Shown piece by piece: positions 1-12,330 of a stretch of DNA of 64,000 nucleotides. Location of the stretch: positions 1-64,000 of the forward strand of contig JAPDFW010000134.1 of the NCBI GenBank assembly GCA_028826165.1. Reading direction: 5' to 3'. Under the pieces are notes generated by a model. It searched no databases. It was given only the letters and a program-made list of their open reading frames with translations, and was not told the origin of the DNA. The stretch is from Anaeramoeba ignava (taxonomy: Eukaryota; Metamonada; Anaeramoebidae). A program made the translations under genes and the position numbers. Numbering within the stretch: the stretch's first letter is position 1; each line of letters starts with the position of its first letter.

Positions 1-1792
1 TACTATTACTATTATTTCTATTATTGCTATTATTATCGTTTTTATGGTTTTCTTCTTGACTTTCGTTAGAATTATCTGAATTTTCTGGAGAACTTGATTT
101 TAAACCAGTTTTTCTACTTTCGGTTTGTATCTTTTTGACTTTTCTCATATAAAGAGTGTACATAATTTTTCAAGATTTGGTTGATCACTAGTTAAAGATC
201 TGAGTATTTGTTCTTTATCAGTTACAAGAGTTGTTAGATTTCCAACAATGGATTGATTAATTTTGTTTTCAGGAATTGGTTTAATAAATCTTTGTCTTAA
301 AATTGCATGAGGAGGATTATAATTTGTTGGGAAATTAGATCTAAACCATTCATTTTGTTTGATTTGTTCAATTGTGAATCGTTTATTAACATCTTTTTCA
401 AGTATTCCTTTTATTAATTCTTTTTTTGCTGGTGCTAAATTTTCTGGAATTGTATATTTTGCTTCTAAAACTTTCATTAAAACATCTTTTATTGATTCTC
501 CTTCAAATGGTAATCTTCCTACAAGAAAAACATATAAAATAACACCACAACTCCAAATATCCGATTTAACTCCATCATATTCATTTCCCTTTCAAATATT
601 AAATAATAAATATTAAATCAATATTAAATATTAAATCAATATTAAATATTAAATATTAAATATTAAATATTAAAAATTAAAATAAATATTAAATATTAAA
701 ATAAATATTAAATATTAAATTAAATATTAAATATTAAATTAAATATTAAATATTAAATTAAATATTAAATATTAAATTAAATATTAAATATTAAATCAAA
801 TATTAAATTAAATATTAAAATAAATATTAAATCAAATATTAAATATTAAATTAAATATTAAATATTAAATATTAGATATTAAATATTAAATATTAAAAAT
901 TAAATTAAATATTAAATATTAAATTAAATATTAAATATTAAAATTAAATCAATATTAAATATTAAAATAAATATTAAATCAAATATTAAATATTAAATTA
1001 AATATTAAATATTAAATTAAATATTAAATATTAAATATTAAATATTAAAATAAATATTAAATCAAATATTAAATATTAAATCAAATATTAAATATTAAAT
1101 TAAATATTAAATATTAAATATTAAATATTAAATATTAAATAATAAATTAAATATTAAATCAAATATTAAATATTAAATTAAATATTAAATATTAAATTAA
1201 TATTAAATCAATATTAAATATTAAATAATAAATATTAAATATTAAATATTAAATTAAATATTACTTCAATAACTTCAGGAGCAGCATAATGAGGTGAACC
1301 ACAAGAAGTTTCAAGTAATTGTCTCTCATTAATTAATCCAGCCATTCCAAAATCAGCAATTTTAATATTACCAAAAGAATCAAGAAGGATATTTTCAGGT
1401 TTTAAATCTCTATGACAAACAAGATGATTATGACAATATTCCAAAGCATAAATCAATTGTTGAAAGAAAATCAAAGATTGTTTTGTTGAGATAAATTCTT
1501 GGTTCACAAGAAAATCAAATAATTCACCACCAGGCATATATTCCATAACCATAAATAAATATTCATCTGACTCAAAAACATCAAATACTTTTAATACACT
1601 TGGATGATTTAATAATTTCAAAACTGCAATTTCTTTTTGTGCATTTATTCTTGCTTTTTCTGTTGCGAAAACTAACTTTTTTGGCATTATTTTAACTGCT
1701 ACTTGTTTTTCTGTTTCTGTATTAATTGCTAATTTTACTTTTCCTGTACTTCCTGTTCCTAAAGTTTGAAGTAATTTATAAGGTCCAATCAT
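1..1792 (-). CDS. BRSK/SAD-like Ser/Thr kinase, copy A (3' end beyond window, one frame break)
   Basis: Exon 1 is 1792-1265 and exon 2 is 588-1, leaving the window. Start MIGPYK is shared by all three copies. Seen in exon 1: glycine loop GTGSTGKV, VAVKIM lysine, HRDLKPEN catalytic loop, DFGMAG, and activation segment ETSCGSPHYAAPEVIE with the Thr used by LKB1 in AMPK-related kinases. The join gives PEVIE-GNEYDG, then DIWSCGVILY. A UBA-like segment follows, as in BRSK/SAD kinases. At about 166-170 one base is missing from an A-run relative to copies B and C, so the frame ends at 145 (LEKLCTLFI) where the paralogues read LEKIMYTLY; after a one-base shift it stays open to the window edge. Either a decaying copy or a homopolymer sequencing error. 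The KA1-like exon is presumably outside the window. BRSK-like is inferred from the activation loop and the UBA and KA1 order. Confidence 0.85.
589..1264 (-). repeat. Intron of kinase copy A filled with a 7-mer ATTAAAT satellite
   Basis: The intron opens with GTAATATTTAATTTA and closes with ATATTTGAAAG (minus strand), as in copies B and C. Its body is almost entirely ATTAAAT units with AAATTAAAT and TCAATATT variants. No gene content is seen. Confidence 0.9.
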
Positions 1793-2262
1793 TGTTTTTA
1801 TTGTTTTTTTATTATTATTTTGTTTTTAATTTAGGGGTAAAATGTAAAAAGAAAAATTCAAAAAGAAAAATGATTTCAATCAAAAATTCTTTTTATTTAT
1901 CATTTTCTTTTTAAATAAAAGTTTTAATTAAAAACACACATAATTCTAATTTAAAAACAAAAACAATTAAAAACAAACAAACAAAAATTTTTCTTTTATT
2001 TATTTAAAAAGATCTTATTTTAAAAATAAAAGCAAAATTTAATTATTTATCTATTTTTAATTTTAAATTTCTTTTATATTTTAAAAATAAAAAAAAGAGT
2101 TTGGGGGTATTTATCCATTTTGTTATTTTTCTTTTTTAATTTTTTAATTTAAACAAAAAAGAAAAAGAAAAAGAAAAAGAAAAAGAAAAAGAAAAAGAGG
2201 ATTAAAATGAAAAAAGTTGATCAAAAAAAAAGCAAAAGCAAATTGAAAATTAAAAATTTAAG
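1793..2262. other. Intergenic region between kinase copies A and B
   Basis: This 470-bp gap holds the 5' flank of copy A and the 3' flank of copy B. On the minus strand it contains an ATCATTTTTCTTTTT element near 1860-1875 resembling the motif upstream of other starts, and an (AAAAAG)n tract at about 2155-2199. I see no coding signal. Confidence 0.6.
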
Positions 2263-5200
2263 TTAAAAATTTGAAACTTTAATCAATGAATTGCAAAATT
2301 CAATAAATTCTTGAGCAGTTCCTCGTTTTGAAATTAAATAAACTTTAATTGGTTCGGTATTTAAAATTGGACATTTTTGGATTTTAATTCTAAATTTTGT
2401 TTTATTTAAATTTGCTTTAATTGTGAATATATTTGGATAAGCCCAATTAAAATTCAATTTTGTTAATCCTTCTTGGAAATTTCTCATAATTTCCATAATT
2501 GGTTGATTTATTGAAAAAGAAACGTAATAATTCTTTGCTAATTGTTCTGTTGGATTTTCAAGTATAACTTCTCCTCCTTGTTCAAATTTATTATCAAGAT
2601 GAAGTTTTTGATATTTTTTTCCTTCTTGAACTTCCATTTTTTTGGATTTTCTTTTGAAAACTTTGCCAAACCAACTTTTTTTGGTTGTTTTTGATTCTTT
2701 TTCTATATCAAAAGAAAGATCAAATTGTTCATTCTTCTTTTTTTTTTTGATAGACATTTTAACTATTTTTTAAAATTTAATTTTTTTAATAAATTAAATT
2801 GGATTAAATTTTTTATATTTAAAATTAATTACTTTTTTTCTCTTCTTGTTTTTTCTGTTTTTCTTGTAATTTCTTTTGTTTTTCTTCTTGTTTTTTTTGT
2901 TTTTCGAATTCCACTTTTTTTTGTTTTTCTTCTTTCTTTTTTTGTTTTTCTAATTCCACTTTTTTTTGTTTTTCTTCTTTTTGTTTTTGTTTTTCAGAAT
3001 TATCAGAAGAAGTTGATTTTGTAAAGCCAGTTGATTTTTCACTTAGTTTATCTGAATTTTCTTTTTGAGATTTTTCTAATTCTTTCTGAGATTTTTGTAA
3101 TCCAACTTTTTGCTTTTTTTCTTGTTTTTTTTGTTTTTCCAATTCTTCTTTCTTTTGTTTTTCTTGTTGTTTCTTTTGTTTTTCCAATTCTTTTTGAGAT
3201 TTATCCAATTCCACTTTTTTTTGTTTTTCTTCTTTCTTTTTTTGCTTTTCTAATTCTTCTTTTTTTTGTTTTTCTTCTTTTTGTTTTTGTTTTTCTTGTT
3301 TTTCTTCTTTTTTTTGTTCTTCTTTTTTTTGTTTTCAATTCCACTTTTTTTTGTTTTTCTTCTTTTTGTTTTTGTTGTTCTTCTAATTTCTTTTGCTTTT
3401 CTTGTTGTTTCTTTTGTTTTTCCAATTTTTTTTGAGATTTTTCCAATTCCACTTTTTTTTGCTTTTCTTCTTTTTGCTTTTGTTTTTCAGAATCATCAAA
3501 AGAAGTTGATTTTGAGAAATCACTTGATTTTTCACTTAGTTTATCTGAATTTTCTTTTTGAGAATCAACTTTTTGAGAATCAACTTTTTGAAAATCAACT
3601 TGTTGCTTTTCGGTTTTTTGAGATTTTTTGAGTTTTCTCATATAAAGAGTGTACATAATTTTTTCAAGATTTGGTTGTTCACTAATTAAAGATCTGAGAA
3701 TGTGTTGTTGATCAAAGCCAAGTGTTGATAGATTTCCAACAACAAATTCATTAATTTCGTTTTCAGGAACTGATTGAATGAGTTTTTTTCTTAAAATAGC
3801 TTGAGGAGGTTTATAATTTGTTGGGAAATTAGATCTAAACCATTCATTTTGTTTGATTTGTTCAATTGTAAATCGTTTATTAACATCCTTTTCAAGCATT
3901 CCTTTTATTAATTCTTTTTTTTCTGGTGATAAATTTTCTGGAATTGTATATTTTGCATCTACAACTTTCAATAAAACATCTTTTATTGATTCTCCATCAA
4001 ATGGTAATTTTCCTGTAAGTAAACCATATAAAATAACTCCACAACTCCAAATATCTGATTTAGTTCCATCATATTCAATTCCCTTTCAAATATTTAAATA
4101 TTAAATCAAATTAAATTAAATTAAATTAAATCAAATCAAATTAAATTAAATCAAATCAAATCAATATCAAATCAAATCAATATTAAATCAAATTAAATTA
4201 AATCAAATCATATTAAATCAAATTAAATCAAATTAAATCAAATTAAATCAAATTAAATTAAATCAAATTAAATCAAATTAAATCAAATTAAATCAAATTA
4301 AATCAAATCAAATCAAATTAAAATTAAATTAAATCAATATTAAATTAAATCAATATTAAATTAAATATTAAAATAAATATTAAATCAAATTAAATCAATA
4401 TTAAATCAATATTAAATCAATATTAAATATTAAATTAAATTAAATCAATATTAAATCAAAATTAAATCAAATTAAATCAAATTAAATTAAATCAAATCAA
4501 ATTAAATCAAATTAAATTAAATTAAATCAAATCAAATCAAATTAAATCAAATCAAATCAAATTAAATTAAATCAAATCAAATCAAATCAAATTAAATTAA
4601 ATTAAATTAAATCAAATTAAATCAAATCAAATCAAATTCAAATTAAATCAAATTAAATCAAATCAAATCAAATTAAATCAAATCAAATTAAATCAAATTA
4701 AATCAAATTAAATTAAATCAAATTAAATCAAATTAAAATTAAATTAAATCAAATTAAATCAAATCAAATCAAATTAAAATTAAATTAAATCAATATTAAA
4801 TTAAATCAATATTAAATTAAATATTAAAATAAATATTAAATCAAATTAAATCAAATTAAATCAATATTAAATCAAATTAAATCAAATTAAATCAAATTAA
4901 ATTAAATCAAATTAAATCAAATTAAATTAAATCAAATTAAATCAAATCAAATTAAATCAAATCAAATCAAATTAAATCAAATTAAATTAAATCAAATTAA
5001 ATTAAATCAAATCAAATTAAATTAAATCAAATCAAATCAATATCAAATCAAATCAATATTAAATCAAATTAAATTAAATCAAATCATATTAAATCAAATT
5101 AAATCAAATTAAATTAAATCAAATCAAATTAAATTAAATTAAATTAAATCAAATCAAATTAAATTAAATTAAATTAAATTAAATCAAATCAATATCAAAT

Positions 5201-6756
5201 CAAATCAAATTCAAATTAAATCAAATCAAATCAAATTAAATTAAATCAAATCAAATTAAATTCAAATTAAATCAAATCAAATCAAATTAAATTAAATCAA
5301 ATCAAATCAATATCAAATCAAATTAAATTAAATTAAATTAAATTAAATCAAATTAAATTCAAATTAAATCAAATTAAATTAAATCAAATCAAATCAATAT
5401 CAATTCAAATTAAATCAAATCAAATTAAATCAAATTAAATTAAATCAAATTAAATTAAATCAAATTAAATCAAATTAAATCAAATTAAATCAAATTAAAT
5501 ATTAAATTAAATCAAATCAATATCAAATCAAATTAAATTAAATTAAATCAAATTAAATCAAATTAAATTAAATCAAATTAAATTAAATCAAATTAAATTA
5601 AATCAAATCAATATTAAATCAAATTAAAATTAAATCAAATCAAATCAAATCAATATTACATTAAATTAAATTAAATCAAATCAAATCAAATTAAATCAAT
5701 ATCAAATTATATTAAATCAAATTAAATCAAATTATATTAAATATTAAATTAAATCAAATATTAAATTAAATCAAATCAATATCAAATTAAATCAAATTAA
5801 ATAAAATTAAATCAATATCAAATCAAATTATATTAAATCAAATTAAATCAAATTAAATCAAATTAAATCAAATCAAATCAAATCAAATTAAATTAAATCA
5901 AATCAAATTAAATTAAATCAAATCAATATCAAATCAAATTAAATTAAATTAAATCAAATATTAAATTAAATCAAATCAATATCAAATCAAATCAAATTAA
6001 ATTAAATTAAATCAAATTAAATCAAATTAAATTAAATCAAATTAAATTAAATCAAATTAAATCAAATATTAAATTAAATATTAAATTAAATCAAATCAAA
6101 TCAATATTACATTAAATTAAATTAAATCAAATCAAATTAAATCAATATTAAATAATAAATATTAAATTAAATCAATATTAAATCAATATTAAAATAAATA
6201 TTAAATCAAATATTAAATTAAATATTACTTCAATAACTTCAGGAGCAGCATAATGAGGTGAACCACAAGATGTTTCAAGTAAATGTCTTTCATTAATTAA
6301 TCCAGCCATTCCAAAATCAGCAATTTTAATATTACCAAAAGAATCAAGAAGAAGATTTTCAGGTTTTAAATCTCTATGACAAACAAGATGATTATGACAA
6401 TATTCTAAAGCATAAATCAATTGTTGAAAAATAATCAAAGATTGAGCTGATGAAATAAATTCTTGATTGCCGAGATAATCAAATAATTCGCCACCAGGCA
6501 TATATTCCATAACAATAAATAAATAATCATCTGACTCAAAAACATCAAATACTTTTAATACACTTGGATGATTTAATAACTTCAAAACTGCAATTTCTTT
6601 TTGTGCATTTATTCTTGCTTTTTCTGTTTCAAAAATTAATTGTTTTGGCATTATTTTGATTGCTACTTGTTTTTCTGTTTCTGTATTAATTGCTAATTTT
6701 ACTTTTCCTGTTGTTCCAGTTCCTAAAGTTTTAAGTAATTTATAAGGTCCAATCAT
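2263..6756 (-). CDS. BRSK/SAD-like Ser/Thr kinase, copy B (three exons, one frame break)
   Basis: Exons: 6756-6229 (kinase N-lobe to APE motif), 4082-2833 (rest of kinase, UBA-like, Lys/Gln/Glu-rich coiled region) and 2762-2263 (KA1-like domain). Kinase motifs GTGTTGKV, HRDLKPEN, DFGMAG and TSCGSPHYAAPE are present. The last intron (2763-2832, 70 bp) begins GTAATTAATTT and ends AAATAG; splicing joins EEKK to IKMSIKKKKK in frame, so the apparently separate MSIKK reading frame is the C-terminal exon. That exon's YYVSFSINQP, LNFNWAYPN, KFRIKI and EFIEFCNSLI pattern fits a membrane- or autoregulatory-type KA1 fold. Exon 2 has one frame break near 3337, in GAATTGAAAAC within the repetitive region: the summed exon length of 2278 is not a multiple of three. 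The gene starts only 110 bp from the end of copy C. Intact function is uncertain. Confidence 0.85.
4083..6228 (-). repeat. Intron of kinase copy B filled with AAATT/AAATC 5-mer satellite
   Basis: This 2146-bp intron is at the same position as in copies A and C with the same edge sequences. Its body is a mixed pentamer array of AAATT and AAATC, with islands of AATATTAAA and TCAATATCAAA. No coding potential. Confidence 0.9.
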
Positions 6757-6866
6757 TGTTTTTTTATTGTTTTTATTATTTAAAAAAAAATCCAAAAATT
6801 AAAAAAAAAATGAAAAAACAAAAATGAAAAAAAAAGCAAAAGCAAATTGAAAATTAAAAATTTAAA

Positions 6867-9800
6867 TTAAAAATTTGAAACTTTAATTAATGAATTGCAA
6901 AATTCAATAAATTCTTGAGCAGTTCCTCGTTTTGAAATTAAATAAACTTTAATTGGTTCAGTATTTCCTGATATAGAACATTGTTCAATTTTAATTCTAA
7001 ATTTTGTTTTATTTAAATTTGCTTTAATTGTGAATATATTTGGATAAGCCCAATTAAAATTAAGTTTTGTTAATCCTTCTTGAAAATTTCTCATAATTTC
7101 CATAATTGGTTGATTTATTGAAAAAGAAACGTAATAATTCTTTGCTAATTGTTCTGTTGGATTTTCAAGTATAACTTCTCCTCCTTGTTCAAATTTATTA
7201 TCAAGATGAAGTTTTTGATATTTTTTTCCTTCTTGAACTTCCATTTTTTTGGATTTTCTTTTGAAAACTTTGCCAAACCAATTTTTTTTGGTTGTTTTTG
7301 ATTCTTTTTCTATATCAAAAGAAAGATCAAATTGTTCATTCTTCTTTTTTTTTTTGATAGACATTTTAACTATTTTTAGAATTTAATTTTTTTAATAAAT
7401 TAAATTGGATTAAATTTTTTATATTTAAAATTAATTACTTTTTTTCTCTTCTTGTTTTTTCTGTTTTTCTTGTAATTTCTTTTGTTTTTCTTCTTGTTTT
7501 TTTTGTTTTTCGAATTCCACTTTTTTTTGCTTTTCTTCTTTCTTTTGTTTTTCAAATTCCACTTTTTTTTGTTTTTCTTCTTTTTGTTTTTGTTTTTCTT
7601 CTTCTTTTTTTTGTTTTTGTAATTCCATTTTTTTCTGTTTTTCTTCTTTTTTCTTTTGTTTTTTTGGATTATCTAAAGAAGTTGATCTTGTAAAATCACT
7701 TTGATTTTCACTTTGAGTTTCACTTTGTTTTTCACTTGGACTTTCATTTTGACTTTGACTTTCTTTTTGACTTTCTTTTTGACTTTGATTTTGACTTTGA
7801 CTTTCTTCTTCTTTGTGTAATTGTTGTGAAATATCAAAAGAACTTGATCTTTTGATACCAGTTGTTTTTCCACTTTGATTTTCTTGATCTTTTTTCTTTT
7901 GATATTGTTCTTCTTTTTTCTTCAATTTTTGTAATTTTTTTTGAGATTTATCTGATTCAATTTGTTTTTGTTTTTCTAGTTTTTGTTTCAATTTTTCCAA
8001 TTTTTTTTGAGATTTTTCTAATTCCACTTTTTTTTGCTTTTCTTGTTTTTGTTTTTGTTTTTCTTCTTTCTTTTTTTGTTTTTCTTCGTTTTTTTGAGAT
8101 TTTTCTGAATTATCTAAAGAAGTTGATCTTGTAAAATCGCCTGTTTTTTCACTTAGTTTTTCTGAGTTTTCTTCTTCTTTTTGGAATTTTTCTGAGGTAT
8201 CTAAAGAAGTTGATTTTGTAAAATCGCCTGTTTTTTCACTTAATTTTTCTGAGTTTTCTTGAGAAAATGTTTTTTGAGAATCAAGTTGTTTTTTCTTTTG
8301 CTTTTCTTCTTTTTTCTTTTGCTTTTCCAATTCTTTTTGAGATTTTTGTAATTCCACTTTTTTTTGCTTTTCTTCTTTTTTCTTTTGCTTTTCCAATTCT
8401 TTTTGAGATTTTTGTAATTCGGTTTGTTTTTGTTTTTCTTGTTTTTGTTTTTGTTGTTCTTCTAATTTCTTTTGTTGTTCTTCTTTTTTTTGAGATTTTT
8501 GTAATTCAGTTTGTTTTTGTTTTTCTTGTTTTTGTTTTTGTTGTTCTTCTAATTTCTTTTGTTGTTCTTCTTTCTTTTGAGATTTTTGTAATTCAGTTTG
8601 TTTTTGTTTTTCTTGTTTTTGTTTTTGTTGTTCTTCTAATTTCTTTTGTTGTTCTTCTTTTTTTTGAGATTTTTGTAATTCGGTTTGTTTTTGCTTTTCT
8701 TGTTTCTGTTTTTGTTGTTCTTCTAATTTCTTTTGTTGTTCTTCTTTTTTTTGAGATTTTTGTAATTCGGTTTGTTTTTGTTTTTCTTGTTTTTGTTTTT
8801 GTTGTTCTTCTAATTTCTTTTGTTGTTCTTCTAATTTCTTTTGTTGTTCTTCTTTCTTTTGAGATTTTTGTAATTCAGTTTGTTTTTGTTTTTCTAGTTT
8901 TTGTTTTTGTTGTTCTTCTAATTTCTTTTGTTGTTCTTCCTTCTTTTGAGATTTTTGTAATTCAGTTTGTTTTTGTTTTTCTTCCTTCTGTTTTTGTTTT
9001 TCTAGTTTTTTCTTTTGTTTTTCAGAATCATCAAAAGAAGTTGATCTTGAGAAATCACTTGATTTATCACTTAGTTTATCTGAATATTCTTGAGAAAATG
9101 TTTTTGGAGAATCAACTTGTTTCTTTTCAATTTTTTGAGTTTTTTTAAGTTTTTTCAAATAAAGAGTGTACATAATTTTTTCAAGATTTGGTTCATTTGA
9201 TCTCAAACATTTTGTAATATGTTTTTCATCATTTCCAAGAGTTGTTAAATTTTCAACAATTTGTTGATTAATTTTGTTTTTTGGAATTGGTTTAATAAAT
9301 CTTTGTCTTAAAATTGCTTGAGGAGGTTTGTAATTTGCTGGGAAATTAGATCTAAACCATTCATTTTGTTTGATTTGTTCAATTGTGAATCGTTTATTAA
9401 CATCTTTTTCAAGCATTCCTTTTATTAATTCTTTTTCTGCTAGTGATAAATTTTCTGGAATTGTATAATTTGCATCTACAACTTTCAATAAAACATCTTT
9501 TATTGATTCTCCTTCAAATGGTAATCTTCCTGCAAGTAAAACATATAAAATAACTCCACAACTCCAAATATCTGATTTAACTCCATCATATTCAATTCCC
9601 TTTCAAATAATCAATAATCAATAATCAATAATTAATAATTAATAATAAATAATAAATAATTAATAATCAATAATTAATAATTAATAATCAATAATCAATA
9701 ATCAATAATCAATAATTAATAATCAATAATCAATAATCAATAATTAATAATCAATAATAAATAATAAATAATAAATAATTAATAATTAATAATCAATAAT

Positions 9801-12004
9801 TAATAATCAATAATCAATAATTAATAATTAATAATAAATAATTAATAATCAATAATTAATAATTAATAATTAATAATTAATAATTAATAATTAATAATTA
9901 ATAATTAATAATTAATAATCAATAATAATAATCAATAATCAATAATCAATAATTAATAATTAATAATTAATTAATTGTATTAATAATTAATAATCAACAA
10001 TCATGTCAATCAATCAATCAATAATCAGCCAATAAATTAATAAATAATCAATAATAATAATAAATAAATAATTGTAATAATAATTAATAATTTAATTAAT
10101 AATTAATAATTACCAATAATAATCAATAATCAATAATCAATCAATAATTAATAATTAATAATCAATAATCAATAATCAATAATAATCAATAATTAATAAT
10201 TAATAATTAATAAATAATTAATAATTAATTAATAATTGTAATTAATAATAATAATCAATAATAAATAATAAATAATCAATCATCAATAAATAATAAATAG
10301 CCAAATAACAAATAATCAATAATCAATAATCAGCCAATCAATAATCAATAATTTAATTGTAATAAATAATAATAATTAATATTATTAATAATTAATAATT
10401 AATAAATAATAATAAATAATCAATAATCAATAAATAACAACTGTGTCAATAATTAATAATCAATAATAAATAAATAATCAATAATCAATAATAAATAATA
10501 AATAATCAATAATCAATAATGTAATAACCAATAATCACTACCAATTAATTGTAATCACCGTCAATAATTAATAATTAATAATTCAATAATTAATAATTAA
10601 TAATTAATAATCAATAATAATCAATCAATCAATAATTAATAATTAATAATTAATAATTAATAATAATCAATAATCAATAATTAATAATTAATAATCAATA
10701 ATCAATAATCAATAATTAATAATCAATAATAATTAATAATTAATAATTAATAATCAATAATTAATAATTAATAATTAATAATAAATAATTAATAATTAAT
10801 AACAATCAATAATCAATAATTAACAATTAATAATAATAATAAATAATCAATAATCAATAATCAGCCAATCAATAATCAATAATTAATAATTAATAATTAA
10901 TAATTAAATAATCAATAATTAATAATTAATAATAATTAATAATTAATAATTAAAATAATAATAATTAATAATTAATAATAATAAATAATCAATCAATAAT
11001 TAATAATCAATAATCAATAATTAATAATAAATAATAAATAATTAATAATAAATAATAAATAATTAATAATTAATAATTAATAATAAATAATCAATAATCA
11101 ATAATCAATAATCAATAATAAATAATTAATAATTAATAATTAATAATTAATAATCAATAATCAATAATTAATAATTAATAATTAATAATAAATAATTAAT
11201 AATTAATAATTAATAATTAATAATTAATAATAAATAATCAATAATAAATAATTAATAATAAATAATCAATAATAAATAATAAATAATCAATAATTAATAA
11301 TAAATAATAAATAATTAATAATTAATAATTAATAATTAATAATAAATAATCAATAATTAATAATCAATAATCAATAATTAATAATTAATAATCAATAATC
11401 AATAATTAATAATCAATAATTAATAATAAATAATTAATAATCAATAATTAATAATTAATAATAAATTAAATATTACTTCAATAACTTCAGGAGCAGCATA
11501 ATGAGGTGAACCACAAGATGTTTCAAGTAATTGTCTTTCATTAATTAATCCAGCCATTCCAAAATCAGCAATTTTAATATTACCAAAAGAATCAAGAAGA
11601 AGATTTTCAGGTTTTAAATCTCTATGACAAACAAGATGATTATGACAATATTCTAAAGCATAAATCAATTGTTGAAAAATAATCAAAGATTGAGCTGATG
11701 AGATAAATTCTTGATTCACAAGAAAATCAAATAATTCACCACCAGGCATATATTCCATAACAATAAATAAATAATCATCTGACTCAAAAACATCAAATAC
11801 TTTTAATACACTTGGATGATTTAATAACTTCAAAACTGCAATTTCTTTTTGTGCATTTATTCTTGCTTTTTCTGTTTCAAAAATTAATTGTTTTGACATT
11901 ATTTTGATTGCTACTTGTTTTTCAGTTTCTGTATTAATTGCTAATTTTACTTTTCCTGTTGCTCCAGTTCCTAAAGTTTTAAGTAATTTATAAGGTCCAA
12001 TCAT
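6867..12004 (-). CDS. BRSK/SAD-like Ser/Thr kinase, copy C (three exons, intact)
   Basis: Exons: 12004-11477, 9599-7439 and 7369-6867, total 3192 bp, giving 1063 residues with every junction in frame. Residues about 5-260 form the kinase domain (GTGATGKV, HRDLKPENLLLD, DFGMAGLI, TSCGSPHYAAPE). A UBA-like helix bundle (INQQIVENLTTLG to NLEKIMYTLY) follows, as in AMPK-related kinases. A long Lys/Gln/Glu coiled segment comes next, with an approximately 29-residue unit (QKSQKKEEQQ core) in tandem, and then the KA1-like C-terminus. The last intron (7370-7438, 69 bp) parallels copy B. Start MIGPYK at 12004 is preferred over an in-frame Met at 12079 because only MIGPYK is conserved among the copies. 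This is the best template for the other two copies. Likely a cytosolic LKB1-type-activated signalling kinase; substrates are unknown. Confidence 0.9.
7900..9010 (-). repeat. Coding 87-bp tandem repeats in kinase copy C
   Basis: GAGATTTTTGTAATTC (plus strand) recurs at 8405, 8492, 8579 and 8666, an 87-bp period, with further degenerate units on either side. It encodes a 29-residue Lys/Gln/Glu unit. Copies A and B have much shorter or different versions. Confidence 0.85.
9600..11475 (-). repeat. Intron of kinase copy C filled with ATAATYA 7-mer satellite
   Basis: This 1876-bp intron sits at the same splice position as in copies A and B. The body alternates ATAATTA and ATAATCA heptamers with AATAAATAATAA runs. 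A more irregular stretch lies at about 9960-10560. No gene is visible. Confidence 0.9.
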
Positions 12005-12330
12005 TGTTTTTTTATTGTTTTTATTATTTAAAAAAAAAATTGGAAAAAAAAATTTTTTTAAAAGAAAATCGAATAGCAAAAAAATAGAAAAAAATAAAAA
12101 AAGAAAAGATAAAGAGGGATAAAAAAATGATTTAAAATTAAAATTAAAATTAAAATTAAAATTAAAATTAAAAAGAAAACGAAAAGAATTTTAAATATAA
12201 ATGACGATCAATTTGATCAAAATTTAAATTTCAAAAGGAGAAAAAAAAAATATTCCACTTTTAAAAAAACAATCAAAAAAAAATAAAATAAATAAATTTT
12301 TTTTGTTCTTCTTTTTTATTTATTAATTTT
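12005..12330. promoter_or_regulatory. 5' flank of kinase copy C and 3' flank of the MJ1316 gene
   Basis: On the minus strand it contains an ATCATTTTTTTATCCC element near 12115-12130, similar to the T-rich TCATTTT motif upstream of other starts, and a short (AAAATT)n tract at about 12134-12175. No coding region seen. Confidence 0.4.

Noticed and set aside
2263-2757. MSIKK protein as an independent gene
   Set aside because: A GT-AG intron of 70 bp joins it in frame to the kinase exon in two paralogues, and its KA1-like fold belongs at a kinase C-terminus.
8267-9148. Plus-strand 293-residue hydrophobic frame opposite kinase copy C
   Set aside because: Antisense shadow of the Lys/Gln/Glu repeat; no hydrophobic-protein features other than complement of the coding repeat.
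598-11465. CRISPR-like or telomeric/centromeric arrays
   Set aside because: The repeats have no unique spacers and no telomere-type unit, and they are bounded by splice sites within genes.
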